Source: Mycobacterium sp. IS-1264 | Lineage (GTDB): Bacteria; Actinomycetota; Actinomycetes; Mycobacteriales; Mycobacteriaceae | Assembly (NCBI RefSeq): GCF_001954195.1 | Contig: NZ_MBES01000052.1 | Span: 62,001-126,000 of the forward strand | Reading direction: 5' to 3' | Length of the DNA stretch: 64,000 bases | Shown here: one piece after another, positions 43,398-52,728 of the stretch | How positions within the stretch are numbered: the stretch's first letter is position 1 | Layout: each line of letters begins with the position of its first letter | Notes under the pieces: model-generated | Databases searched by the model: none | What the model was told of the DNA's origin: nothing | Seen by the model: the letters and a program-made list of their open reading frames with translations, nothing else | Translations under genes and position numbers: made by a program

Positions 43398-43754
43398 ATG
43401 CCCCCAATCCTTCGCACGTCGGCCGTGTTCGCCGCATGCATGGTCGCGCTCGCGCCTCCGGCCATCGCCGACCCGCTCGACCCGATCCCCGGCAATGGTG
43501 TCTTTGTCGTCGGACCCGACATTGCACCGGGCCTCTACCACACTGGCGGGTCGGGGTCGGCCTTTGGCGTCTGGATCAACAATGTGCCGACCCAGGACTC
43601 GATGTGCTCGTGGTTCACCTACAGCACGCCCGATGCGAACAAGGACCATGTGCTCCAGACGAACACCTCCATCGGTCCGATGTTCGCCAATATCAACACA
43701 TCGGTTAAGGCCTTCGAGTCGCAGAACTGTCAACCCTGGACGCGAGTCCAATGA
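43398..43754 (+). CDS. Small secreted protein of unknown function
   Basis: A 118-residue precursor with a Sec signal peptide (hydrophobic AVFAACMVALAPPAIA, cleavage expected before DPLDP). The mature part, about 94 residues, has two cysteines (in DSMCSWF and SQNCQPW) that may form a disulfide. It contains GVFVVGPDIAPGLYHTGG, a pattern seen in small exported actinobacterial proteins. GGAGATGAG precedes the ATG. Function unknown. It converges on the GlxA-type regulator gene. Confidence 0.8.
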   Translation: MPPILRTSAVFAACMVALAPPAIADPLDPIPGNGVFVVGPDIAPGLYHTGGSGSAFGVWINNVPTQDSMCSWFTYSTPDANKDHVLQTNTSIGPMFANINTSVKAFESQNCQPWTRVQ

Positions 43755-43758
43755 CCCG

Positions 43759-44706
43759 TCACCTGCCGGCCTTGTCCCGGAACGTGTTGCGATAGCTTTG
43801 CGGTGCCACCCCGACCAGTCGGCGAAACTGTTCACGGAAATTCGTCGCCGATGCGAAACCGACTCGGCGTGAGACGTTTTCGACGCTGTCGGACGTTCTC
43901 TCCAGCAGCTCCTGCGCATGCTTGATCCGAATACCGTTGACCCACTGCATGGGTGTCTGCCCCGTCTCTTGCTTGAAGCGCCGGTTGATGGTCCTCTCAC
44001 TGGTGGACGCCTGACGCGCGATCTCGCGGAGGGTCAGCGGCAGGTGCGCGTTGTTTTCGATCCATGCCAGCAGGCCATCGAGTTCGGTGTTGGACATGCG
44101 GCGATTGCGGATGATGAATTGCGCTTGCCCGCCGGTGCGATGGAGCGGGGTGACGGCCAAGCGAGCGGCGTCGGCGGCCGCCGCGGAACCGTAGTCGCTT
44201 GCGACCATATGCAGGCAGAGATCCAGGCCCGCTGATGCTCCGGCCGAAGTGAGAATCTGCCCCTCGTCGACGTAGAGGGCATCGGCGTCGAGCCGGACGT
44301 TGGGATAAGCGGCAGAGAACAATTCGGCCGCCAGCCAGTGGGTGGTCGCGCGCCTGCCGTCCAAGATGCCCGCGGCCGCCACGGTGAAGGCTCCGCTACA
44401 AATGGATGCGATTCGGGCGCCGCGGCTGTGGGCCGACTTGAGGGCGATGGCGACGTCGTCGCGGACCGGCACCGTGACGTCGTTGCGTCCCGGCACGACG
44501 ATGGTGTCGGCGTTGCCGAGTTCTTCCAGGCCGAAGTCGGTGCAGATGCGGATCGGTCCGGCCGTTAGGAGGGGCTCGCAACCGCACACTCGGACCCGGT
44601 AGCCGGGCGCGCCGTCCTCGAGCCGGACACGGCCGAATACCTCGACCGCGATGGCGACGTCGAACGCGATGACATCCGGCTCCGCCAGCACTGCCACGCG
44701 ATGCAT
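43759..44706 (-). CDS. GlxA-type AraC family regulator with DJ-1/PfpI domain
   Basis: A 315-residue regulator. Residues 1-190 form a class I glutamine-amidotransferase-like DJ-1/PfpI domain with the nucleophile-elbow Cys in ASICSGAFTV. Residues about 215-315 carry two AraC helix-turn-helix motifs (LTLREIARQASTSERTINRRF and DSVENVSRRVGFASATNFREQF). Such regulators often sense metabolites or reactive compounds. It is divergent, 75 bases away, from another DJ-1/PfpI protein that it may control. Confidence 0.9.
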   Translation of the reverse strand: MHRVAVLAEPDVIAFDVAIAVEVFGRVRLEDGAPGYRVRVCGCEPLLTAGPIRICTDFGLEELGNADTIVVPGRNDVTVPVRDDVAIALKSAHSRGARIASICSGAFTVAAAGILDGRRATTHWLAAELFSAAYPNVRLDADALYVDEGQILTSAGASAGLDLCLHMVASDYGSAAAADAARLAVTPLHRTGGQAQFIIRNRRMSNTELDGLLAWIENNAHLPLTLREIARQASTSERTINRRFKQETGQTPMQWVNGIRIKHAQELLERTSDSVENVSRRVGFASATNFREQFRRLVGVAPQSYRNTFRDKAGR

Positions 44707-44781
44707 GGCTTGGCAATATACCGGCGCATCGTGTCAATCCAGCCACTGGCCCACCGCCGCCCGACCCATGACGATGGCTGA

Positions 44782-45438
44782 ATGCATGCGCAAATCGTGC
44801 TGTACGACGGGTTCGACCCGCTCGACGTCGTGGGGCCCTTCGAAGTGCTGGCCGCGGGCAGCGACAGGGTGGGGGGCGAGCTGACCGTGACGCTGGTGTC
44901 GGCGGAAGGGGCGCGCAGCGTGACCGGGGGAACCCGTGGACTCGCGTTGACCGCCACCGCCACGCTTGATCCGGACAGCCGCGGGTGTGTGATCGTGCCC
45001 GGCGCCAGCGGGCCCGTGGCCGGGGACCCGGATGACGGCGTCGAGACCATTCCGGTGGTTTTGGCCCGGGCAAGCCAGACCGAGCTAACGCCGTTGTTGC
45101 GGAAGGCTTTCGCCAACCCAGAGGTGACGATGGCGGCGGTGTGCGGGGGATCGGTGGTGATGGCGATGGCGGGCCTGATCGAAGGACGCCACGCGGCGAC
45201 GCATCATTTGGGATTGGAGTTACTCGAGGCTTCCGGCGTGCACCCGGTGGCGGCTCGGGTCGTCGACGACGGGGATCTGGTCACCGCGGGTGGGGTGACA
45301 TCGGGGCTGGACTTGGGTCTCTACCTGCTGGAGCGGTGGTACGGCCCGCGAATTCCGCGCGCCGTCGAGGAACTCTTCGAGTACGAGCGCCGGGGCACCG
45401 TGTGGCGCCCAAGCGGGCGAGAACCAGTGGAGGCATGA
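44782..45438 (+). CDS. DJ-1/PfpI family protein
   Basis: A 218-residue single-domain protein similar to isonitrile hydratase-type members of the DJ-1/PfpI superfamily. It has DGFDPLDVVGPFEVL at the start, the elbow Cys in MAAVCGGSVVMA, and TAGGVTSGLDLGLYL. The actual reaction cannot be assigned. It is divergent from the GlxA regulator and followed one base later by a small co-transcribed gene. Confidence 0.88.
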   Translation: MHAQIVLYDGFDPLDVVGPFEVLAAGSDRVGGELTVTLVSAEGARSVTGGTRGLALTATATLDPDSRGCVIVPGASGPVAGDPDDGVETIPVVLARASQTELTPLLRKAFANPEVTMAAVCGGSVVMAMAGLIEGRHAATHHLGLELLEASGVHPVAARVVDDGDLVTAGGVTSGLDLGLYLLERWYGPRIPRAVEELFEYERRGTVWRPSGREPVEA

Positions 45439-45439
45439 G

Positions 45440-45748
45440 TTGGGTATCGAAGGCGAATGGGACGTCACGATCAAAACGCCGATCGGCACACTCGCCGTGG
45501 AGTATGTGTTCAGGGAATCTCGTGACGGGCTCGGCGGGACGGCGACCTATAAGTCCGAAACGGTTCCGTTGCAAGGCATTCGGAGCGAGATCGTCGCGGA
45601 CGGCACCCGGTTGACATGGCGGCAATCGGTGACCAAGCCCATTCGGCTGAATCTGGCCTTCGACGTCGTGGTCGACGGTGGCGTCATGACCGGGCATTCT
45701 CGCGCGGGCCGGTTGCCGCGGTCGGCGGTGTCCGGCAGTCGCCGTTAG
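45440..45748 (+). CDS. Conserved small protein of unknown function
   Basis: A 102-residue protein with beta-strand pattern (GEWDVTIKTPIGTLAVEYVF, then LRSEIV-like and LAFDVVVDGGVMTGHSRAGRLP), suggesting a small beta-barrel. I do not recognise a characterised member. The start is TTG at 45440 with GGAGG 6 bases upstream. It follows the DJ-1 gene immediately and overlaps the convergent ligase gene by 4 bases. Confidence 0.75.
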   Translation: MGIEGEWDVTIKTPIGTLAVEYVFRESRDGLGGTATYKSETVPLQGIRSEIVADGTRLTWRQSVTKPIRLNLAFDVVVDGGVMTGHSRAGRLPRSAVSGSRR

Positions 45749-47277
45749 TCGCGCTGCGCCCCGAGCAGTGCCTCCCGCAGGCGCTGGATGTCGACCTTGC
45801 CGGTGCCGCCGCGCGGAACGTCGTCGTCGGATCGCAGCATCAGCCACACAGTCGGAACTTTGAAGGCGCTCAGCAGCTTTCGGGCAGCGACCCTCAGTTG
45901 TTCGGGCGTGAGCTCGTCGTGGCAAACCACCGCCGCGCCGACCCGCTCACCTGACGGCCCGGAGACGTTGGTGACGTACGCGTTCTGGACGCCGTCGATC
46001 GTGCGCAGCGCGCGCTCCACCTCGCTCGGGTATACGGTCGCGCCGCTCACTTTGAACATGTCGTCGGATCTGCCGTGGTAGAACAGGAACCCGTCTCGAT
46101 CGAGGTGGCCGAGATCGCCGGTGGGGTAGAAGCCGTCGGCGGTGAACAGTTCTTCGCGGCTGCGACGGCAAATGCCGCGAAGCGTGTGCGGTCCCCGAAT
46201 CTGGATCATGCCCACGGTTCCCGCGGGAACCGGTCCACCGCCATCCGGGTCGACGATCCGGACCTCCATGCCCCGGAAGGGTTTTCCGCAGCTGCCCCAC
46301 GCCGTCGGCGGCATGTCGGTGTCGGCGGGATAGCCGCAGTAGGGCCCGAACGCCTCCGTCATGCCGAACAGCGTGGCCCGCGCCCCGGGAGCGGCGCGCT
46401 GCTCGGGCGGCAGCAGCGCTTCCAGGCTGCCGTGCCGCAGCGCCGACAGGTCGGCGCCAACCGTTTCCGCGTGCCGGGCCAGCGCCTCGGCCTGATCGGG
46501 CCAGCCGCGAAACAATGTGACGCGCTCGGTTTCGAGGAGCCGCAGGGTGGTTTCGGGGCGCGGGATTTCCTCGGTCACGAGGGTGGCACCGGCCAGCAGC
46601 GCCGACAGTATCCCGCTGCCGAAGCCGCCGACCCAGAAGAACGGCATCGGGAGATACAGGCGCGTGTCGGTGGCGATGCAGCGTGCCGACAGGCCCGACT
46701 CGACCGCGCCCAACGCATTGCCATGCGAGTGGATGACACCCTTGGGTGCTCCGCTGCTGCCGGAGGTGAACATAATGACCAGCGGGTCGGCGGGGGTGAC
46801 CGTTTCGGTCATGGCGTCGACGATCCGGCGAGCGCCCTCACCGGCCGCGGCGTGGTCGTCGAACCGGTCCGCCAGCCAAACTTCGCGCAGGGCGGGAAGT
46901 TCGAGCCGCGGCATGGAGCAGACCTCCTCCAGGTAGCGGTGGCCGCGGAATTCCGCGACGCTCACCAGGAACTGCACCGAGGCGGCCCGTAGCTGGGCGA
47001 CCAGTTCCCCGGCCCGCAGCAGCGTGCTCAGCGGAACCAGCACCGCGCCAATCCGGGTCAGGGCGACGGCGACCTGCACCCAGCGCACGCAGTTGGGCAT
47101 GATCAGCCCGACCCGGGTGCCCTTTCCGATGCCGGCGTCGACGAAGATCGCGGCCAAATCGCGTGTGGTTGTGTCGAGTTCGCGGTAGCTGATCCGGGTC
47201 GTCGGGTCGATCACCATCGGTTTGGCGCCGTGCTGTGTGGCACGCAACCTGACAAGCCGGTCGATGGTGTCAGGCAT
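45745..47277 (-). CDS. AMP-dependent acyl-CoA ligase 1
   Basis: Activates a carboxylic acid with ATP and CoA. The 510-residue ANL-superfamily protein has the ATP loop FTSGSSGAPKGV, TLFGMTEAFG, GDLGHLDRDGFLFYHGRSDDMFKVSG and the C-terminal catalytic Lys in GGTGKVDIQRL. The substrate is unknown. It is the last gene of a six-gene minus-strand operon and its start overlaps the stop of ligase 2 by 8 bases. Confidence 0.9.
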   Translation of the reverse strand: MPDTIDRLVRLRATQHGAKPMVIDPTTRISYRELDTTTRDLAAIFVDAGIGKGTRVGLIMPNCVRWVQVAVALTRIGAVLVPLSTLLRAGELVAQLRAASVQFLVSVAEFRGHRYLEEVCSMPRLELPALREVWLADRFDDHAAAGEGARRIVDAMTETVTPADPLVIMFTSGSSGAPKGVIHSHGNALGAVESGLSARCIATDTRLYLPMPFFWVGGFGSGILSALLAGATLVTEEIPRPETTLRLLETERVTLFRGWPDQAEALARHAETVGADLSALRHGSLEALLPPEQRAAPGARATLFGMTEAFGPYCGYPADTDMPPTAWGSCGKPFRGMEVRIVDPDGGGPVPAGTVGMIQIRGPHTLRGICRRSREELFTADGFYPTGDLGHLDRDGFLFYHGRSDDMFKVSGATVYPSEVERALRTIDGVQNAYVTNVSGPSGERVGAAVVCHDELTPEQLRVAARKLLSAFKVPTVWLMLRSDDDVPRGGTGKVDIQRLREALLGAQRD

Positions 47278-48808
47278 CGAACAGCTTCCTCAGCCGCTGC
47301 GTGTCGACCTTGCCGCTGGACAGCAGCGGTATTTCGGCGCGGGTCAGGGCGGCGAACCGCCTCGGGATTTTGTACGCCGACAATTCGGCCCTGAGCCGCT
47401 CGCGCAACGCGCCTTCGTCGAGATTGGGCTGGACGACGACGGCCGCTACCAGCTCGCCCCGCTCGGCGTCCGGAATGCCCACGACGTGTGCCTCGGCGCC
47501 GGTGACCTTGGCGATGGCCTTCTCCACCTCGGCCGCCGAGACGTTGGCGCCCGCCGTTTTGATCATCGCGCTGAGCCGGCCGGCGAAATAAAAGAAGCCG
47601 TCCGCGTCGACGCGCACCAAATCGCCGGTGTGGAACCAGCCGTCGGCGTCGAAGCATTCCTCGCGGCCGCGCTTGTAATACCGCTGCATCACGTACGGTC
47701 CGCGAATGCACAGCTCCCCGACTCCCGCGGAATCGGGATCGACGATTTTGGTCTCGAATCCCGGTGCCGGCTTACCGAACGATCCCCGCCGCGCTTCGGG
47801 CTGATCCGATTCGTCGTCGCTGATCAGTACGACGCTGCCGGCCTCGGTCATGCCCAGCATGTTGTGACGCAACTCCGGGTCGGCCGGGCGAACATCGGGC
47901 GGCATGATCGGGTACAAGTTGCCGCGGCGCATCGAGGACAGATCGCGTTCGGCGAAGCTGGGATGGTTGGCCAGGTGAACGACCCCGGCTGCGAAACCGT
48001 TGGTCATGGTTGGCTTTTCGGCCTCCAGCAGGTCGAGCGTCTCGCCGGCATCGCTGGCGTTGGAGCACACCAGCGTCGACCCGGCAACCAGGGTGGCCAG
48101 CAGGCCAAACGCGAACCCACCGATCCAGAAAAACGGCGAATTGCAGAACAGCTTGTCGGCCGCGGTCAAACCGCGGATCTCGTTGAGGTTTTGCTGATGT
48201 TCGAGCAGGGCGGCGTGGGTGTGCACCACTCCTTTGGGAGCGCTCGCCGATCCCGACGTGTACACGACGGCCAGCGGATCGCAGCCGTCGACATCGTGTT
48301 CCATGGCCGCGAGCAGCGCGGGCTCGACGGACGTGGCCAGCCCGCAGAGCTGCCCATGCGTGAGCGCAACGTGGCGCAATTGCGGTGCGGCGGAGACGAA
48401 CAGGCGTTCGCCCGAATCGAAGCGGGGGTCCGCCAGCGCCTCGGCGATTCGTTCCGCGTAATCGTGGGAGCGGAACGACTCGGCGCTCAAGAGAATTTCG
48501 ACATCGCTGTGGACCAGTTGCTCGCGCAGCTCGCGAGCGGTGACGAAAGTCGAAAACGGGATCACGACGGCGCCGATTCGCGCGGCCGCGAGCATCCCGA
48601 CGACGAACTCGAGGCCGTTTGGATAGAGCAGGCCGACATGTGTTCCCTTGCCGGCGCCGAGGGCGATCAGTCCGCGGGCCAGCTCGGCCGACCGCTGATC
48701 GGCCTCGGCGTAGCCGATGCGATCGGCGTCGCAGACCAGAAGCGGGTGGCCACCGCGCGACTGCGTCTGGGTCCGCAGGATTCCGGCGACCGTCAACTCA
48801 CCGCACAT
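47270..48808 (-). CDS. AMP-dependent acyl-CoA ligase 2
   Basis: A 512-residue ANL ligase with loop VYTSGSASAPKGV, NMLGMTEAGSVV, HTGDLVRVDADGFFYFAGR and C-terminal Lys in LSSGKVDTQRL. Start ATG 48808 gives MCGELTVAG and overlaps ligase 3 by 11 bases; a GTG at 48853 would add 15 residues. In the hinge, the usual aspartate-rich GRxDD is GRLSAMIK, as in several actinobacterial paralogues. Part of the three-ligase run. Confidence 0.88.
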   Translation of the reverse strand: MCGELTVAGILRTQTQSRGGHPLLVCDADRIGYAEADQRSAELARGLIALGAGKGTHVGLLYPNGLEFVVGMLAAARIGAVVIPFSTFVTARELREQLVHSDVEILLSAESFRSHDYAERIAEALADPRFDSGERLFVSAAPQLRHVALTHGQLCGLATSVEPALLAAMEHDVDGCDPLAVVYTSGSASAPKGVVHTHAALLEHQQNLNEIRGLTAADKLFCNSPFFWIGGFAFGLLATLVAGSTLVCSNASDAGETLDLLEAEKPTMTNGFAAGVVHLANHPSFAERDLSSMRRGNLYPIMPPDVRPADPELRHNMLGMTEAGSVVLISDDESDQPEARRGSFGKPAPGFETKIVDPDSAGVGELCIRGPYVMQRYYKRGREECFDADGWFHTGDLVRVDADGFFYFAGRLSAMIKTAGANVSAAEVEKAIAKVTGAEAHVVGIPDAERGELVAAVVVQPNLDEGALRERLRAELSAYKIPRRFAALTRAEIPLLSSGKVDTQRLRKLFDA

Positions 48809-50273
48809 GGTCTCGCTGCGCGGCGGATTCGTCGAAGAAACGCTGGACCGCACTCAGATCGGCCTTACCCGACGGTGTGCGCGGGATCGTGTCGACGACC
48901 GCGATTTCGGTCGGAATCTCGTAGCGGGCCAATCGCGTTCGCAGGTACTCCACCAGCGCGTCGGCGTCGGCGTATTCGGCTGCGCGCAGTTCCACCATGG
49001 CGACCGGAGTCTCCCCGAGCCGATCATCGGGTCGCCCGACCACCGCGGCGCCCGCCACCGCGGGGTGGCCCTCCAGTGCGACGCGGACGTCGTCGGGCAA
49101 GACCTTGAACCCGCCGCGGATGATCGCCTGATCGGCGCGCCCGACGATCCACACAAAGCCATCGGCGTCGATTCGCGCCATATCCGTGGTCCGCATCCAC
49201 GTCGCCGCAGGCCCGAGTTGTCCCGGCTTCACCTCGAGCAGGCCCACCCGGTCCGGCTCGAGCGTCTCGCCGTCATCGCCGACCACCCGCAGCTGCGCGC
49301 CCGGGTTGGCCCGGCCGACGCTGCCGCGTTTGGCGCGCCAGTACTTCTGGTAGTCGGTCAGGGTCCAGCCGGCGACGCCTCCGCCGAATTCGGTTGCGGC
49401 ATAGGAAGTCAACACGGGGATGCCGTACTTGTCGGTGAAGGCATCGGCGTCGTCGGCCGAGAGCGGAGCCGTGCCGCAGGTGACCGCCCGAATGCTGTCC
49501 AGGTCGGCCCGCGGCACATCGGAGTGCAACACCGTCCGCAATGCCGCCGGTACCAGCGAGACCGCGCGGGGCCGGTGCTTGCGGACCGCCTCGGCCCAGG
49601 CGTTGAGCTCGAATCTTTCCAGCAGCACAAACGATCTCGCTTCGGCGATGCATTGCAAAACCCGGAACACACCGCCGATGTGCACCAGCGGCGAATTGAC
49701 GATCGCGACTCCGCGCCTCAGCCGCGTGGGCGCCGGCGCGTTCTCCGGATCGGGACCCATCACGCTGCGCGCCAGCATGTCGTAACTGAGGTCAACTCGT
49801 TTGGGAGGGCCGGTGGTTCCGCTGGTCAGCATCCGGACCGCCACGCCGGGTGGGTCAGCGGTGTCCGGCGTCGGTCGCGGCGACCCGCCGGCATCGTCCA
49901 ACAGGCCCGAGATCGCGACGGTCGGGGTCTCCGGGCTGACCAGCGTCGCCAGGTCCTCGGAATCGCCGATGACCAATGGCAGTCGTAGCCCGGCGATATC
50001 GGCTCGGGTGCGCTCATCGCCCCGAGATGGATTGATGGTGACCACAGTTCCGCCGCCCAGCAGCACACCGAGGAATGCCGCGACGTGGGCTGGCCGGTTG
50101 CGCAGCAGCATCCCGATCCCGGCCTTGTGGTTGGGGGTGAGGGATGCGATGTGGCGTGCCGCGTCGCCAACTTGACGCCACGACAACCACCGGCCTTCGT
50201 ACTCGATGGCGTGCGAGTCGGGCTGCAGGTCAAGTACTTCCGCGATGCGCTGGCTGAGTGGGTGAGGAGGCAT
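48798..50273 (-). CDS. AMP-dependent acyl-CoA ligase 3 with altered ATP loop
   Basis: A 491-residue ANL protein. The phosphate loop reads MLTSGTTGPPKRV, with Arg in place of the usual Gly of PKGV. Other motifs are kept: SYAATEFGGG, TTDMARIDADGFVWIVGRADQ and the C-terminal Lys in TPSGKADLS. It may still be active, or it may have lost adenylation efficiency. Its ATG shares one base with the stop of the upstream crotonase (TGATG). Confidence 0.88.
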   Translation of the reverse strand: MPPHPLSQRIAEVLDLQPDSHAIEYEGRWLSWRQVGDAARHIASLTPNHKAGIGMLLRNRPAHVAAFLGVLLGGGTVVTINPSRGDERTRADIAGLRLPLVIGDSEDLATLVSPETPTVAISGLLDDAGGSPRPTPDTADPPGVAVRMLTSGTTGPPKRVDLSYDMLARSVMGPDPENAPAPTRLRRGVAIVNSPLVHIGGVFRVLQCIAEARSFVLLERFELNAWAEAVRKHRPRAVSLVPAALRTVLHSDVPRADLDSIRAVTCGTAPLSADDADAFTDKYGIPVLTSYAATEFGGGVAGWTLTDYQKYWRAKRGSVGRANPGAQLRVVGDDGETLEPDRVGLLEVKPGQLGPAATWMRTTDMARIDADGFVWIVGRADQAIIRGGFKVLPDDVRVALEGHPAVAGAAVVGRPDDRLGETPVAMVELRAAEYADADALVEYLRTRLARYEIPTEIAVVDTIPRTPSGKADLSAVQRFFDESAAQRDHVR

Positions 50274-51055
50274 CAGCGGATCTTCGGCTGGCGCGGGCCC
50301 TCGCTCTGCTGGGTGGCTAACTCGGCGGTGCCGAGCGGGTTTCCCAGCCGGGTGTAGATCAGCCCCTGCTCCAATGCGGCTCGATACGGCTTGTCCAGCG
50401 ACTCCCAGATCGCCTTCACGGTGCCCTGGGTCGCCGACGGCGGCTTGGCGGCGATCGCCGCGGCGATCTCACGGGCACGGTCCCACAGCTGGTCCGGGGA
50501 GACCACCTCCGATACCAAGCCGATTCGCAGCGCGGTGTCGGCGCCGACCCGTTCGTCGTTGCCCATGAGCGCGATCCGCAACGTCTCACCCAGACCGATG
50601 CGCCGCATCAGGCCGATCGGCTCCAACGCGCAGACCAGGCCGGCCGACACGTGTGAATCGAAAAACGTTGCGTCCGTTGAGCAGATGACCACGTCGGATT
50701 CGTTGAGGAAGTAGAACGCACCCGCGGTGCACATGCCCTGGACGGCGCACACCACGGGTTTCCACATCTTCTGCCACTTGGGGCTCAGCGACTCGCCGGG
50801 ATCTTGGTGGTTCCAGACGTTTTCGGGTTGGCCGTAGGGCGTCTTGATATCCAGGCCGGCGCTGAACGCCCGGTCGCCGGCGGCGCGCAGCACGACGGAG
50901 TGCACCGAGTCATCGAGTTTGACCGCGCGCCAGGCTTCGGCCATCTCCTCACACATGGCTCGGTTGAAGGCGTTGAGCTGCTCGGGCCGATTCAGCGTGA
51001 TGGTCGCGACGTGGTCGGAGGCGTCGACGTCGAGCAGGATGGTTTCGAAACTCAT
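50273..51055 (-). CDS. Crotonase-fold protein A, hydratase glutamates not conserved
   Basis: A 260-residue enoyl-CoA hydratase/isomerase homologue. The oxyanion-hole region GMCTAGAFYFL has Tyr where rat mitochondrial hydratase has Glu144. The region FDSHVSAGLV has His where Glu164 is expected. Ordinary hydration is therefore doubtful; another crotonase reaction such as isomerisation, C-C cleavage or thioester hydrolysis is possible. I chose the ATG at 51055, which overlaps the upstream gene as ATGA, over one four codons earlier. Confidence 0.88.
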   Translation of the reverse strand: MSFETILLDVDASDHVATITLNRPEQLNAFNRAMCEEMAEAWRAVKLDDSVHSVVLRAAGDRAFSAGLDIKTPYGQPENVWNHQDPGESLSPKWQKMWKPVVCAVQGMCTAGAFYFLNESDVVICSTDATFFDSHVSAGLVCALEPIGLMRRIGLGETLRIALMGNDERVGADTALRIGLVSEVVSPDQLWDRAREIAAAIAAKPPSATQGTVKAIWESLDKPYRAALEQGLIYTRLGNPLGTAELATQQSEGPRQPKIR

Positions 51056-51864
51056 CGACACTGCCAATCCGGATTCCGCTTTTCCACGAACGCCTTGGGC
51101 CCTTCGAGAGAATCCTCGGTGTGCAGGTTGCGTTCGCGGAACGACTCGGCCAGCATCTCGGCTTCGTGCAGCGGCAGGTCGAGGCCTTTGATGATGGCGA
51201 GCCGGGTGCCCCGAACCGCCAGCGGCGCATTGGAGTTGACGATGTCTGCGATCTCGTGGGCGCGTTCCAGCAGCCGGTCGTGTTCGACGATCTCGCTGAT
51301 CAGCCCGAGCTCGTATGCCCGCTGTGCGTTCATCCGCTCATGCTTGCCCATGAGAGCCATGCGCAGGGCAATCGAGCGCGGCAGCACCCGGGCCACCCGG
51401 ACCACCTCGCGCCCGGCCACGAGCCCGATGCTGACATGGGGATCGAAGAACGTCGCTTTGTCCGACGCGATGACAATGTCTCCGGTGGTGACCCAGTCCA
51501 GCCCGGCACCACAACACAATCCGTTGATCGCCGCGAGCACCGGCTTCGCCATCGTGCGAAACGGCGGCGTGCCCTCCTGCGGTGCCTCCCACTGTTCGTA
51601 GGTCGACAAATACGGCCGTTCGTTGATTACCTTGCCGTCGCCGGGAATGGCTTTGACGTCGGCCCCGGTGCAGAAGGCGCGTCCGGTGCCGGTCACGACG
51701 AGCAGCCAGACCCTGTCGTCGTTCTCGGCCTCGTCGTAGGCGGCCCGCAGTTCGGTGATCATGTGCGGGCTCAGCGCGTTGAGCGCCTCCGGCCGGTTCA
51801 GCGTGATGGTGGCCGTGTGCCCGTCGACGTCGTAGTCGATGGTGTCGAACGAGTCAGTGGGCAT
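51052..51864 (-). CDS. Crotonase-fold protein B, Asp/His at the catalytic positions
   Basis: A 270-residue enoyl-CoA hydratase/isomerase homologue. NGLCCGAGLDWVT places Asp at the first Glu position, and FFDPHVSIGLVAG places His at the second. The SHVS/PHVS-GLV pattern is shared with protein A, so these two form one subfamily and may act on related intermediates. Coupled by ATGA to protein A and 9 bases after protein C. Confidence 0.88.
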   Translation of the reverse strand: MPTDSFDTIDYDVDGHTATITLNRPEALNALSPHMITELRAAYDEAENDDRVWLLVVTGTGRAFCTGADVKAIPGDGKVINERPYLSTYEQWEAPQEGTPPFRTMAKPVLAAINGLCCGAGLDWVTTGDIVIASDKATFFDPHVSIGLVAGREVVRVARVLPRSIALRMALMGKHERMNAQRAYELGLISEIVEHDRLLERAHEIADIVNSNAPLAVRGTRLAIIKGLDLPLHEAEMLAESFRERNLHTEDSLEGPKAFVEKRNPDWQCR

Positions 51865-51873
51865 CCCTGCTCC

Positions 51874-52728
51874 TCATCGGCCGTTGAATTTCGGAGCGCG
51901 GCGTTGCCGGAAGGCTTCCAGGCCTTCTTTGAAATCGCTTGTCCGACACGATAGTTCCAGATTGAACAGCTCCTGGATCAGCGACTGGCTCAGCGTCGCA
52001 TCCTGACCGAAGCCCAGCGCTTGCTTGGCCAGCCCGAGTGCGACCGTCGGCCCGGACGCCAGCCGGCCCACCAACTCCTCGGCGGCGCCGTCGAGTTCGG
52101 CGGGGCTTACCGCCTGGTGAATCAATCCCCAGTCGGCGGCACCCGCCGCGCTGACTTTCTCGCCGAGCAGCAGCATTCGCCTGGCCCGGGCCAGGCCGAC
52201 CAGTCGGGGCAGCAGCCAGGTCGAGCCGGAATCCGGGCTGAAGCCGCGGTCGACGAACGGCTCCCAGAACACCGCGTCGGTCGCGGCCACGGTGAAGTCG
52301 GCGGCCAGCGCCAAATTGCAGCCGAACCCCACCGCCCGTCCCTGCACGCTGCACACCACCGGCAGCTGAATGCTCCCGACGAGCTCGATCACCCGATGGG
52401 CTTGGTGGGGAACGCGCCGCACCAGATCACCGGTACGCGGGCGCTGCCGATCGTTGGTGGCCACCCAGTCGACACCCGCACAGAAGTCGTCCCCGGCGCC
52501 CCGAAGGTGAATCGCCCGCAGCGAATCGTCGGCGGCGGCATCGGTCAACGTCTCGACCAAAGTCCCGATCATCAACTGGGTCAACGAATTACGCCGGGAT
52601 GGCCGGTCGAGCGTGACCCGCAAGACCGCGCCGTCTCGGCGCACAGTCACCGAACCGTCGGCACCGGCCTTCTCGGCCTCGTGGCTCACCGTCGAATCCG
52701 GCCTTTCTCCGCCGATACGGTTACCCAT
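51874..52728 (-). CDS. Crotonase-fold protein C, first gene of the ligase operon
   Basis: A 284-residue enoyl-CoA hydratase/isomerase homologue. GRAVGFGCNLALAAD has Asn at the first catalytic Glu position, and FWEPFVDRGFSPDSGST has Phe at the second, with an Asp further on that may take over. The ATG at 52728 has no ribosome-binding site and lies inside an inverted repeat. A GTG at 52689 with GGAGAAAGG upstream may be the real start, giving 271 residues. Divergent from the thioesterase gene. Confidence 0.85.
   Translation of the reverse strand: MGNRIGGERPDSTVSHEAEKAGADGSVTVRRDGAVLRVTLDRPSRRNSLTQLMIGTLVETLTDAAADDSLRAIHLRGAGDDFCAGVDWVATNDRQRPRTGDLVRRVPHQAHRVIELVGSIQLPVVCSVQGRAVGFGCNLALAADFTVAATDAVFWEPFVDRGFSPDSGSTWLLPRLVGLARARRMLLLGEKVSAAGAADWGLIHQAVSPAELDGAAEELVGRLASGPTVALGLAKQALGFGQDATLSQSLIQELFNLELSCRTSDFKEGLEAFRQRRAPKFNGR

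Noticed and set aside
47222..49988. Two long + strand frames opposite the acyl-CoA ligases
   Set aside because: Antisense to three recognised ANL ligases; no motifs or ribosome-binding sites support them.
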